Positions 25,752 through 34,096 of a DNA stretch of 64,000 bases are shown here, piece after piece. The notes under the pieces were generated by a model. That model did no database searches and had not been told where the DNA came from. It was given only the letters and a program-made list of their open reading frames with translations. The position numbers and the translations under genes are program-made. Within the stretch, counting starts at the first letter, position 1. Each line of letters opens with the position of its first letter. Origin of the DNA: Ruegeria sp. Ofav3-42 (GTDB lineage: Bacteria > Pseudomonadota > Alphaproteobacteria > Rhodobacterales > Rhodobacteraceae); NCBI RefSeq assembly GCF_022347725.1, contig NZ_JAKRGB010000017.1, positions 55,115 through 119,114 on the forward strand, written 5' to 3'.

Positions 25752-27011
25752 ATGCCGGATACAGAACTTAACATGGATCAGCTCTCCGGGGCTTTGCGCC
25801 GGGAAACGGTCAAGAAGAATGTCGCCGCGATTCACATCAGCGGCAAGCTGACTCTTTTGCAACGTAAACTATCGAATGTTTTGTTGCTCAACGCATACGA
25901 CGCTTTAACTTCGGCCCCAACACATACCATCGATGCGCGGACATTGGCGATGATGGTCGGGTATAACTCCAACGACTTTGACACGCTGCGAGCCAGTCTT
26001 CGAGCACTGGCCGAAACCGTTGCTGAGTGGGACATGTTGGATGAACAAGGTCGCCAGGAATGGGGCGTCTCGTCGCTGCTTAGTTTTGCCAAGTTGAAGA
26101 ATGGCGTGTGTGAATACGCGTATTCACCGGCCTTGGCGCAAAAGTTGTATGATCCCAAAATCTACGCGTTGATAAACGTCCAGATTCAGCGGAACTTCAG
26201 TTCCGGTCATGGATTAGCGCTTTACGAAAACTGCTATCGGTTTGTGCGGACCGGGTCTACGGGTTGGTGGGCGCTGGACGTATTTAGAAAGCTCATGGGC
26301 GTTGATGGCAGCGACTACTATAGCAGCTTCAAGCACCTGAATGCCAAGATAATCAAGCCTGCGGTCGCCGAGGTGAACAAGAGCTCTGACATACTCATTG
26401 AGCCTGAATTTCAGAAAAAGGGACGAACTGTTACAGACATTCGCTTTCTTATCAAAGGAAATCCGCAGAAAGCGATGTTTGAAATTGACGATAGCGATGG
26501 TGTTCGGAACCTGCCGATCTACAAGACACTGCGGAAACAGGGTGTTTCAGATCGGCTTGCGCGTCAGTGGATATCGGAGCACGGAGAGGACTACGTTCAA
26601 CAAAAGCTGGACTATGTAAACCGGCAGGAGGGGGTGAAGTCGGCGTTGGGCTATTTGTCGGCGGCTATGCGGGATGATTACCTTGCGGCCAAAAATGAGC
26701 CTGAGGTTGCACCGAGTCCTGAAGCTGTGGAGGCGGCACAAATCCGGGATGCCGAAAAGCAAAAGCAAGACAGGGAATACGAAGCGCGGGCGGCAGAACG
26801 TACCGAGCGGGCCAGAAAACTGGCAGTTGTGGAAGAGCTGGTTTCGCGGCGAAACCCTACTCAAAGAGATGCAGATAAGCGGTTGTTCGTGTCAGGGCTC
26901 GATAATGATCTCGACCGTGAGCACTTTAGAGCTCACGGTTGGCGATCGGGTCTAAACGCAACAAAAATATTCGAATTTTGGGAGGAACTGGAACCAGACG
27001 CATTCACATAG
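25752..27011 (+). CDS. Plasmid replication initiator, Rep_3/RepB superfamily
   Basis: 419 residues from the ATG at 25752; a TTG at 25695 would begin inside the iteron region and is less likely. The N-terminal part is the winged-helix initiator domain: ISGKLTLLQRKLSNVLLLNAY, TIDARTLAMMVGYNSNDF, LRASLRALAETVAEWDML, YSPALAQKLYDPKIYALIN. It continues with a second winged helix and a charged Glu/Arg/Lys-rich C-terminal region. It should bind the iterons upstream and start replication. Roseobacter RepB-type replicons have this gene divergent from parAB, as here. Candidate parS 4 lies within its 3' part. Confidence 0.9.
   Translation: MPDTELNMDQLSGALRRETVKKNVAAIHISGKLTLLQRKLSNVLLLNAYDALTSAPTHTIDARTLAMMVGYNSNDFDTLRASLRALAETVAEWDMLDEQGRQEWGVSSLLSFAKLKNGVCEYAYSPALAQKLYDPKIYALINVQIQRNFSSGHGLALYENCYRFVRTGSTGWWALDVFRKLMGVDGSDYYSSFKHLNAKIIKPAVAEVNKSSDILIEPEFQKKGRTVTDIRFLIKGNPQKAMFEIDDSDGVRNLPIYKTLRKQGVSDRLARQWISEHGEDYVQQKLDYVNRQEGVKSALGYLSAAMRDDYLAAKNEPEVAPSPEAVEAAQIRDAEKQKQDREYEARAAERTERARKLAVVEELVSRRNPTQRDADKRLFVSGLDNDLDREHFRAHGWRSGLNATKIFEFWEELEPDAFT
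26841..26855. promoter_or_regulatory. Candidate parS site 4 (GTTTCG-CGG-CGAAAC)
   Basis: Perfect dyad within the rep coding sequence, about 150 bases before the stop, at residues VSRRNP. Spacings between the four copies are roughly 1.0, 1.6 and 1.6 kb. Confidence 0.65.
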
Positions 27012-27049
27012 TATCATTCAGTAAGGACCGGAAAAATGTCACTCTATCT

Positions 27050-29356
27050 CTATCGATTTTTCATAGCCGACTTGAGTGCATCCCCAAGAGCACTGTGATG
27101 TGCATTCTTGTCAGATTTTGCGTATTGTGGGCTTTTTCCTTTTGCCGCATAGGGGCGTTTTTCAGGAGCATTTGATTCACGATCTCGGCGCCCCGAAGCT
27201 CCACCATCCTTTCGCATGGTTAGCCCAATACGCTTACGTTGTACATCTACCTCAACAACGGTCACTTTGACAACTTGTCCTGCTTTAACCACCTCATGCG
27301 GATCTTTGATAAATCGATCGGCAAGCTGGCTGACATGGACCAGACCGTCCTGATGCACACCAATATCGACAAAGGCGCCAAATGCAGCAACGTTGGTGAT
27401 CGTACCTTCCAACACCATCCCGGGCTTCAAATCGGTAATTTCTTCGACCCCATCGGTGAATGATGCGGTCACGAAACTGGGGCGCGGATCCCGACCCGGT
27501 TTCTCCAACTCCGAGAAAATGTCCAACACAGTTGGAAGGCCAAAGTTCTCATCCACGAAACGTTCTGCTTGCAGACCCTTCAACGCGCCATCATGACCCA
27601 TGATTTGGCGAATATCGCGACCACAGGCTGATACGATCCGTTGGGCTACGTCATAGGCCTCGGGGTGCACCGAAGACGCATCCAACGGTTCCGAGCCATC
27701 ACGTATCCGCAAAAAACCCGCGCATTGTTCGTAGGCACGGGGACCCAGACGCGCGACCTTCAAAAGCTCTTTTCGGGACCCAAAAGCACCATTCAAATCC
27801 CTGTGCGTGACAATAGCCTCGGCCAACCCGGGGCCAAGGCCAGAGACGTGCGAGAGTAGGGGGGCAGAGGCCGTGTTCAAGTCTACGCCCACCGCATTCA
27901 CAACGTCCTCGATGACCGAGGCCAGTGACTGCGACAAGCGATGCTGGTCGACATCATGTTGATATTGCCCAACACCGATGGATTTGGGTTCGATCTTTAC
28001 CAGCTCGGCCAATGGGTCCTGCAGGCGCCGCGCAATCGATACAGCCCCGCGAAGCGAGACATCTAGATCCGGGAATTCACGCGCGGCCAGTTCTGAAGCC
28101 GAGTATACAGACGCCCCGGCTTCGGACACGACAACCTTGGTGGGTGCCGTGACGGTCTTGGGCAGCAGCTTCAGAGTATCGGAAACCACCTTTTCGGTTT
28201 CGCGACTTGCCGTGCCGTTGCCAATGGCGATCAGTTCGATTTTATGAGCCGAGATCAGATTCAGGATAGCTGCCTGCGCGCCGTGCAGGTCCTTTTTGGG
28301 CTGAAAGGGGTACAGCGTATCCGTCGCAACTACTTTGCCGGTTGCATCAACGACAGCGGCTTTGACACCGGTGCGGATTCCCGGGTCCAAACCCAGAGTT
28401 GGACGCGCGCCAGCCGGCGCATCAAATAGTAAGTCTTTGAGATTGCGTGAAAAAACTTGAATAGCCTCTTCCTGAGACCGACTGCGTAGATCTGCCATCA
28501 ATTCGACCATCATCGACAGAGAGAGCTTTACTCGCCAGGTCCAGCCAGCGGCTTTGCGCAGCCAGGCATCTCCGGGCGCATCGCTGCGGGTTTGCAGATG
28601 GGCTGCAACGATGGCTTCAGCTCGCGCGGCACCAGCATCGGGTTCAGGAGCGATGTCCAACGTCACGATGCCTTCTTTCGACGCGCGCAACATGGCCAAC
28701 GCGCGGTGAGATGGCGTTTTGGCCCAGAGCTCGGAGTGTTCGAAGTAGTCGCTGAATTTCGCACCTTCCTGTTCCTTGCCGTCAATCACTTTCGAGGTCA
28801 GCAAAGCTTCGCGTTGCATAAACGAGCGCAGCTCTCCCAGAAGGGAGGCGTTTTCGGTCAGCCGCTCGGTGATTATGTCCCGCGCGCCATTCAGTGCGTC
28901 CTTCGTCGTTGGAACCGCTTCGGCGACATAAGTCTGGGCCAACTCTTCGGGATCAGCAGAACGGTTTGCCAGAATGGCGTCCGCTAGTGGCTCCAACCCG
29001 TTCTCACGCGCAATCATCGCCTTGGTGCGACGCTTGGGTTTGTAGGGCAGATAGATGTCTTCCAACTGGGCTTTGGTATCCGCCTGCGCGATGGATTTTG
29101 CCAAATCATCCGTTAACTTGCCCTGATCCTTGATCGAGCTCAGGATCGTCTCGCGACGGGCGTCCAATTCACGCAAATATGTCAGGCGGTCCGACAAAGT
29201 CCTAAGTTGCGTGTCGTCCAACCCTCCTGTCACCTCTTTGCGGTAGCGGGCCACGAAGGGAACAGTGGCCCCTTCGTCCAGAAGCTTGACCGCGGCACCG
29301 ACCTGTTCGGGGCGGGCGTTGATTTCGGTGGCGATGGTGCGGGCGATGCGGTCCAA
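27050..29356 (-). CDS. tex: Tex-family RNA-binding transcription accessory protein
   Basis: 768 residues with the full Tex layout: N-terminal helical domain (FVARYRKEVTGGLDDTQLRTLSDRLTYLREL, YLPYKPKRRTKA), YqgF-like domain (LGLDPGIRTGVKAAVVD), helix-hairpin-helix (VDLNTASAPLLSHVSGLGPGLAEAIV) and a C-terminal S1 domain (GMVLEGTITNVAAFGAFVDIGVHQDGLVHVSQL). The start is TTG, placed by AGGAGG five bases upstream. It acts on RNA and transcription in the cytoplasm. It converges on rep with about 40 bases between the stops. Normally a chromosomal gene, so its place beside a plasmid origin is notable. Confidence 0.95.
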   Translation of the reverse strand: MDRIARTIATEINARPEQVGAAVKLLDEGATVPFVARYRKEVTGGLDDTQLRTLSDRLTYLRELDARRETILSSIKDQGKLTDDLAKSIAQADTKAQLEDIYLPYKPKRRTKAMIARENGLEPLADAILANRSADPEELAQTYVAEAVPTTKDALNGARDIITERLTENASLLGELRSFMQREALLTSKVIDGKEQEGAKFSDYFEHSELWAKTPSHRALAMLRASKEGIVTLDIAPEPDAGAARAEAIVAAHLQTRSDAPGDAWLRKAAGWTWRVKLSLSMMVELMADLRSRSQEEAIQVFSRNLKDLLFDAPAGARPTLGLDPGIRTGVKAAVVDATGKVVATDTLYPFQPKKDLHGAQAAILNLISAHKIELIAIGNGTASRETEKVVSDTLKLLPKTVTAPTKVVVSEAGASVYSASELAAREFPDLDVSLRGAVSIARRLQDPLAELVKIEPKSIGVGQYQHDVDQHRLSQSLASVIEDVVNAVGVDLNTASAPLLSHVSGLGPGLAEAIVTHRDLNGAFGSRKELLKVARLGPRAYEQCAGFLRIRDGSEPLDASSVHPEAYDVAQRIVSACGRDIRQIMGHDGALKGLQAERFVDENFGLPTVLDIFSELEKPGRDPRPSFVTASFTDGVEEITDLKPGMVLEGTITNVAAFGAFVDIGVHQDGLVHVSQLADRFIKDPHEVVKAGQVVKVTVVEVDVQRKRIGLTMRKDGGASGRRDRESNAPEKRPYAAKGKSPQYAKSDKNAHHSALGDALKSAMKNR

Positions 29357-29389
29357 GGGGGCCTCCTGAATTCAGTTGGGAGGAACTTC

Positions 29390-29669
29390 TTAGCCAGCCG
29401 AATCGCAGAGGGAAAGGGCAGATCGCAAACGCAAGCCCAGTTCGGCCAAATCCAGCAAGTCATCGTGCGGGGTTTTCGCGATCTCGACATAACTGCGGGA
29501 CATTTTTCGCGCACGCGTCGCATGTCTGTGGATCTCGCGCGTGGTTAACAATGTCCGCAATCGTCGCCGCTTTTTCCGGATCAATACCGGACTTGGTCGG
29601 ACTTGAATGGCTGAGATCCCTGATGTCTGCTAGTGTCATTTTGGCCACGTCGATCAAGCCGTGCTTCAC
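29390..29669 (-). pseudogene. Small unknown gene split by a frameshift in an A-run
   Basis: From an ATG at 29669 the frame reads MKHGLIDVAKMTLADIRDLS and onward through TCDACAKNVPQL, then ends early. Deleting one A from the AAAAA run near 29506 would join it to a second frame, MSRSYVEIAKTPHDDLLDLAELGLRLRSAL..., which ends at 29390. Joined, it would be about 92 residues with a CxxC pair. I know no such family. Two separate short genes or a sequencing error are other readings. Confidence 0.35.
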
Positions 29670-29743
29670 CCTTGCCTGAGGGTAGACAAGGGATCGCGTG
29701 GCAATGCGGACAATCGAAACCCGGGATCCACTGAGCCAGGTGG

Positions 29744-30682
29744 TTAGCCCTGAGATTCTGCCTGTAAATAGGCGATCACGTCGGCGATATCCTTGGCGTT
29801 TCTGAGGCCAGAGAACTGCATTCTGTTTCCGGGAATGGCACCTTTGGGATCAGCCAGAAACGCGGCAAGAGTTTCGGTTGTCCAGACCGTGCGGGACTGT
29901 CGCAAGGGGGCAGAGTATCCGTAACCGGGGGTCTGGCCAGCAGCCGATCCGATAACGCCGTGAAGCGACGGGCCAACTTCGTGCAATCCTTGCTTCAGCT
30001 GATGACAGGCCCTGCACTTGCGAAACACTTTCTTGCCCGCTTTGACGTCGCCATTTACTGCGGCCACAGCAGTCGGAGCGACTGGTGCAATGCTGGTTTG
30101 GCTGCTATCCGCGTTGAAGATCAACCGCGCTGTGACCGGAACAGTCCTGGTGATACCGGGCAGGTTGGCCAGTTCCATCAGCCTGTCAACGCCCGCATTG
30201 ACGCCAGCGTCTTCCGTACTGATGAACACCATGTCGTTGGTGGATACCATCACCGAAGTCTCGGACAGGCGGACGACAAACACCTCAGCGTCAAATTCGA
30301 CATTTGTGCCGACCAGAGACAAAACGGCCTCAACATCGATTGCTGTGGTTTGACCTACGCCAAGGGTCGAAATTTCACCCATGTCAAATTCTGCAGTAAG
30401 CGAAGCGGTTCCTGCATTGCGGAATACGTGCGCGATCATCCGTTCGTTGCGAATGTCGACACTCGTCTCGACTGAGGACAGGTCGATCTCGATTTCGGCT
30501 TTACCGTCCGGGCCGACGTGTCCCGAGAGTATTGTGAAGGAATTGACCTCTCCAACAGTGTCTTTCTTGATTGTGCCGTAGGCCAGATGCGACCCTTCCG
30601 GGGCCAATGTCCAACTGTCGGCCAACGTTTGGGTTGCAACAATTGCCGACGCAATCGTGACTGCCTTCAACAGAAGTTTCAT
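29744..30682 (-). CDS. Exported YceI-domain / cytochrome c fusion protein
   Basis: 312 residues: signal peptide (1-22), a YceI-like lipocalin-fold domain (SWTLAPEGSHLAYGTIKKDTVGEV, VETSVDIRNERM, residues about 23-195), a short Ala/Pro linker, and a class I cytochrome c with heme motif CRACH (223-227), VGPSLHGVIG and axial Met288 in GNRMQFSGL. YceI proteins bind isoprenoid quinone-like lipids, so a quinol-to-heme role in the periplasm is plausible. The gene is divergent from an ECF sigma gene, 84 bases away, which suggests stress-linked control. Confidence 0.9.
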   Translation of the reverse strand: MKLLLKAVTIASAIVATQTLADSWTLAPEGSHLAYGTIKKDTVGEVNSFTILSGHVGPDGKAEIEIDLSSVETSVDIRNERMIAHVFRNAGTASLTAEFDMGEISTLGVGQTTAIDVEAVLSLVGTNVEFDAEVFVVRLSETSVMVSTNDMVFISTEDAGVNAGVDRLMELANLPGITRTVPVTARLIFNADSSQTSIAPVAPTAVAAVNGDVKAGKKVFRKCRACHQLKQGLHEVGPSLHGVIGSAAGQTPGYGYSAPLRQSRTVWTTETLAAFLADPKGAIPGNRMQFSGLRNAKDIADVIAYLQAESQG

Positions 30683-30766
30683 TTCATTCCTCCAACATAT
30701 GTGTCAGTTCAGACCACGCGGGCCCGGTCCGTGAATGACAAACACACACAGGTCGCGATTTATTCG

Positions 30767-31303
30767 ATGAGTGTTGAAATGAGCTCCGAACAGGCCGTGC
30801 GCGGCGCGATCCAGACGCATTCGAAACGTGTCTGGCGGTTTGGGCTTGCCTTGTCCGGGGCGTCTGATGTTGCAGACGACCTTTTGCAATCCACATGTTT
30901 GCGCGCGCTGGAGCGTCACCATCAGGTAACCTCGCATGATAGGCTGGACAGTTGGCTGATGACGATCTGCCGCTCAATCTGGTTGAATGAGGTGCGGGCG
31001 CGTTCGGTGCGCAAGGCGCAGGCGCTGTCTGTTACACCCGAGGCGGAATTAATTGCGTCCGGACCGGATTCAGAAACGAATATTTTCGCCGCTGAAGTGT
31101 TTACACAAGTGATGCAGTTGCCAGAGGCGCAGCGGGAAACGGTTATGCTTGTGTTCGTCGAAGGGTACAGCTACCGCGAAGCCGCCGCGTTGCTGGAAGT
31201 GCCGATTGGGACTATCATGAGCCGGTTGTCCAACGCCCGGCAGAAACTGAAAAACGTGATGCAGCATGATGCGGCAGACGCCGTTCGACGGAGTGGCAAA
31301 TGA
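30767..31303 (+). CDS. ECF RNA polymerase sigma factor
   Basis: 178 residues from ATG 30767 (ATG at 30779 also possible; neither has a clear ribosome site). Region 2 reads VADDLLQSTCLRALERHHQV and DSWLMTICRSIWLNEVRAR; region 4 reads LPEAQRETVMLVFVEGYSYREAAALLEVPIGTIMSRLSNARQKL. Its stop overlaps the anti-sigma start as ATGA. It probably directs its own operon and the divergent YceI-cytochrome c gene. Confidence 0.92.
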   Translation: MSVEMSSEQAVRGAIQTHSKRVWRFGLALSGASDVADDLLQSTCLRALERHHQVTSHDRLDSWLMTICRSIWLNEVRARSVRKAQALSVTPEAELIASGPDSETNIFAAEVFTQVMQLPEAQRETVMLVFVEGYSYREAAALLEVPIGTIMSRLSNARQKLKNVMQHDAADAVRRSGK

Positions 31304-32046
31304 AGTTTTCCGACGAGACGCTCAGGGCGTATCTGGAAGGCAATGCGGATGCGACCGAGGCTGCCGCTATCGAAGCGGCGATCGAAACCGACGCAGATCT
31401 GGAACAGCGCCTGATGGCATTGGATCCGTTTGCGCCGGTCGTGCAGTCGGTGTTCGAGAATATTCCCGCCAAAGCGCCGCAGTTGGATTTACCGAAATCG
31501 GCAGCGGCCAGTCCAGTCCGACTTTCAGGTGGGCCGTGGCGTTTGCTGGCGGTGGCGGCGTCAGTTGCCGTTGTGGCCGTGTCTGCCACATTCTGGGCGA
31601 CACGCCCGCAGCCGATGGGCTGGGCCGAGCAGGCGGCAATCTACCAGTCGCTGTATTCTCCGGACACGATCGCTTCTCTGGACAACGCGCCGGATGCCCT
31701 TGACGCTCAGTTCGCGCAGGCCGAGGCGCAATTGGGCCGATCCCTGAACCGGGACACGCTTGAAGCATTGCCAGGGCTGGAGTTAAAGCGTGCGCAGGTT
31801 TTGTCGTTCAAAGGCAAGCCGTTGATTCAGGTGGTTTTTGCGGATGATCAAGGCCAACCTTTGGCCTTTTGCATTATCCGGCAAGGCGAAAGTGCCCCTG
31901 CGAAGGACGTAAAACATTCGGCTCTTAGCGGTCTGGCCACCGCGACATGGGCGCAGGGCGGCTATGGATACATGCTGATTGGCAGCAGCGAGCAGACCGA
32001 TCTGAACGAACCGCTGGACATCCTGACCACAACTTTCACTGGTTGA
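31300..32046 (+). CDS. Anti-sigma factor, single membrane segment
   Basis: 248 residues. The N-terminal 75 residues are acidic and helical (FSDETLRAYLEGNADATEAAAIEAAIETDADLEQRL), as in anti-sigma domains without the zinc-binding HxxxCxxC; a membrane segment follows at about 80-100 (WRLLAVAASVAVVAVSATFW), and the rest is periplasmic with a C-terminal GYGYMLIGSSE. It should hold the co-encoded sigma factor at the membrane until an envelope signal arrives. Confidence 0.85.
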   Translation: MKFSDETLRAYLEGNADATEAAAIEAAIETDADLEQRLMALDPFAPVVQSVFENIPAKAPQLDLPKSAAASPVRLSGGPWRLLAVAASVAVVAVSATFWATRPQPMGWAEQAAIYQSLYSPDTIASLDNAPDALDAQFAQAEAQLGRSLNRDTLEALPGLELKRAQVLSFKGKPLIQVVFADDQGQPLAFCIIRQGESAPAKDVKHSALSGLATATWAQGGYGYMLIGSSEQTDLNEPLDILTTTFTG

Positions 32047-32105
32047 TGGTCCTGCGTGCCGAAAACGTCTTGTGAACTGTTCGAAACATCCGAATTATAG
32101 AGGGC

Positions 32106-33185
32106 ATGACGTCGAAACCAGTGATGCCGGATCCGGATGAGGACGCCGATGCGGTCGGTCCTCCCAGTATATATGATACCGACCCGCCCGAGGATGATGA
32201 TCTTTGGTTTCTACCTCCGGATGAGGATGTTCCACAGGGAGACTTTCTGCTGCCCGGCCCGAAGGTCGACCGGCGACAGTTGTTCGACCCGCGGGAGTGG
32301 CGTGCGGCGCAGTCCGAGTTGTCTTATGAGTTAGCTGAATTGGCGGCCACCTTCGGCGCCCTGGATGAGCGGCTGCGCGCAGGCCCGGACGGTTGGGGAC
32401 ATCGTCTGGCATTGATGGATGTGTCCGATCTGGGCTGGTGGACAGGTGACCGGATCAGCGTCGACAGGCTGGCACTGTGGACAGGATTGCGGATCGGGGC
32501 GACCGGGGACGACGTTCAGGCGTTGTTTCGTGCTGGCTGGGCCGTCCGCCGCCTGACCGCAGGCGCGGGCCCGTCGGATGGCGGTTGGGAAACCGGGCTA
32601 ACGGCGTTTTTGGATCGCTTGGCGCAGGGGATCGAAGATACTCCCGATACTGTTGCAGATCTGGCTGAGGTTATGCGCAACGCGGAAGGATTGCATCCCG
32701 TCACGCAGGCCGCGATCGGATTTCACGCGTGGCGTGCATTATCCGAGGGCATCGGGCAGGACACCGAAGCCGCGATCATTGCCGCCCGCCATGCCGCTAC
32801 AATGGGTCGGGGTGGGGCGATCTTTATGCCACTGGCGTTGTCGGGGCCGGGTGCTTTGCGCGGTGTTGGCACTCCTGAAGAAAAGCTTTCGGTCTGGATC
32901 AGAGGGGCAGGACAAGCCGCTCTGGCCGCGTTGCTGCATCTGGATCGGGTCGGTGCCTGGGATCAACGCGCCCGAGAGGCGATAAGCGATCTGAGTGGCC
33001 GAACGCCCCCGCGCCTTATCGACGTTCTGACCGCATGGCCCATGGTGTCGGCGCCTCTCGCCGAAGAATTGACACAGGCCTCACGCGCAGCCGTGCAGCG
33101 CAACATCGACAAGTTCATGAACCGCAGTCTGATCCGCGAGGTGACAGGGCAGGGGCGTTATCGGGTCTGGACCGCAGCGCTTTAG
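32106..33185 (+). CDS. DUF1403-family protein
   Basis: 359 residues: an acidic, low-complexity N-terminus (about 60 residues rich in Asp, Glu and Pro), a long helical alanine-rich centre, and a C-terminal winged-helix-like end (LIDVLTAWPMVSAPLAEELTQASRAAVQRNIDKFMNRSLIREVTGQGRYRVW). This fits DUF1403, seen on alphaproteobacterial plasmids, whose function I do not know. The C-terminus suggests DNA binding. It follows the anti-sigma gene by about 60 bases. Confidence 0.75.
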   Translation: MTSKPVMPDPDEDADAVGPPSIYDTDPPEDDDLWFLPPDEDVPQGDFLLPGPKVDRRQLFDPREWRAAQSELSYELAELAATFGALDERLRAGPDGWGHRLALMDVSDLGWWTGDRISVDRLALWTGLRIGATGDDVQALFRAGWAVRRLTAGAGPSDGGWETGLTAFLDRLAQGIEDTPDTVADLAEVMRNAEGLHPVTQAAIGFHAWRALSEGIGQDTEAAIIAARHAATMGRGGAIFMPLALSGPGALRGVGTPEEKLSVWIRGAGQAALAALLHLDRVGAWDQRAREAISDLSGRTPPRLIDVLTAWPMVSAPLAEELTQASRAAVQRNIDKFMNRSLIREVTGQGRYRVWTAAL

Positions 33186-33540
33186 TCTGTGGTTCAATTG
33201 CGGAAAGCGCCGTTTGGATAGCTCGGATCTGTCGCAAAGTCTTCGGTGGACTAAAAATGTACATCCGATATACCGTTCACTCCTTCTGAGTTGCATAAGT
33301 AAAGGCCCAAAGCCGCGATATCCATAGGCGCTGACGCCAGAAACGTTTTGAGCATATCAGGTCGTTTGAGCCCTCCTGTTTCCAGGCTGAAAAGGGCTAT
33401 TCAGGATTTGTCGATAGGCCTGGCTTGCACGAATTGTGCAGTAGCCCCGGCGCGAAGCGAGCGTGTTTGGGCACGCAGTTCAATAATGGGGGGCGCGTGA
33501 ATTCCTGCTATCAACACCCTGGGTCGGCACTGTGAAGCTC
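33186..33540. other. Gene-free stretch with a solo IS6-like end
   Basis: About 355 bases between DUF1403 and the MarR promoter. GGATCTGTCGCAAAG at 33225-33239 matches the terminal repeat of IS6 copy 2 at 13 of 15 bases, without an accompanying transposase, so it may be a relic end. No gene seen. Confidence 0.4.
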
Positions 33541-33582
33541 GTTGCATATGAAACCAAGTCGACTTATGATTTCGTATGCAAC
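33541..33582. promoter_or_regulatory. MarR operator pair at its own start
   Basis: GTTGCATATGAAAC (33541-33554) and ATTTCGTATGCAAC (33569-33582) each fit the pseudopalindrome GTTNCANNTGNAAC (the second with two mismatches) and are near-inverted copies. The right unit spans the marR start codon at 33576, so binding would block transcription and translation. The same motif occurs twice at 41176-41210. Confidence 0.65.
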
Positions 33583-34004
33583 TAGATTCCTTCTTTCCCT
33601 ATCGTCTCGCCGTGGCGTCCGAAGCGTTCTCTCGCAAGCTCACCGAGGTATACCACCGCGAATTTGGGCTATCGCGAGAAGAATGGCGCCTGCTTTTTTT
33701 GCTCGCCAACGCCAAAAGCCTGACTTCCTTGGAACTGACGCAACGCACAACTCTGGATAAGGTTCAGGTCAGCAGGGCGGCGCAGAGGCTTGACGACAAA
33801 GGTCTGATAACCCGCGCGACTTCTGAAGAAGATCGCCGGATCAGGGTATTTCATTGTACTCCGGAAGGTCTTCGACAGTTCAAAAAGCTGCTGCCGCAAG
33901 TCGAAGCTTGCGCGCAAGGTATGCTGAACTCAATGTCGGCTGAAGACCGAGCGGCGCTGGATCAGGGCGTTACCGCGCTTCTCAAGGCCGCGACGGAGAA
34001 TTAA
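33576..34004 (+). CDS. MarR-family transcriptional regulator
   Basis: 142 residues, MQLDSFFPYRLAVASEAFSR at the N-terminus, winged helix with LSREEWRLLFLLANAKSLTSLELTQRTTLDKVQVSRAAQRLDDKGLI and the wing SEEDRRIRVFHCTPEG. MarR regulators of aromatic catabolism open this way and respond to aromatic ligands. No ribosome site precedes the ATG. It converges on the aromatic-type operon ending at 34097; shared operators (33541-33582 and 41176-41210) imply it controls that operon and itself. Confidence 0.92.
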   Translation: MQLDSFFPYRLAVASEAFSRKLTEVYHREFGLSREEWRLLFLLANAKSLTSLELTQRTTLDKVQVSRAAQRLDDKGLITRATSEEDRRIRVFHCTPEGLRQFKKLLPQVEACAQGMLNSMSAEDRAALDQGVTALLKAATEN

Positions 34005-34021
34005 AAACCCTTTCGGTTTTT
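34003..34021. terminator. Bidirectional rho-independent terminator
   Basis: AAAAACC, loop CTTTC, GGTTTTT, continuing into further T. It sits right after the marR stop and about 75 bases beyond the end of the convergent isomerase gene, and has U-tracts in both directions. Confidence 0.75.
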
Positions 34022-34096
34022 TTTAAGCCAGTCTGGCGCAATTCGAACCGTCCGGTGGTGCGGGTCGGACGGCGTAAATTGGTCGTGACATATCCT

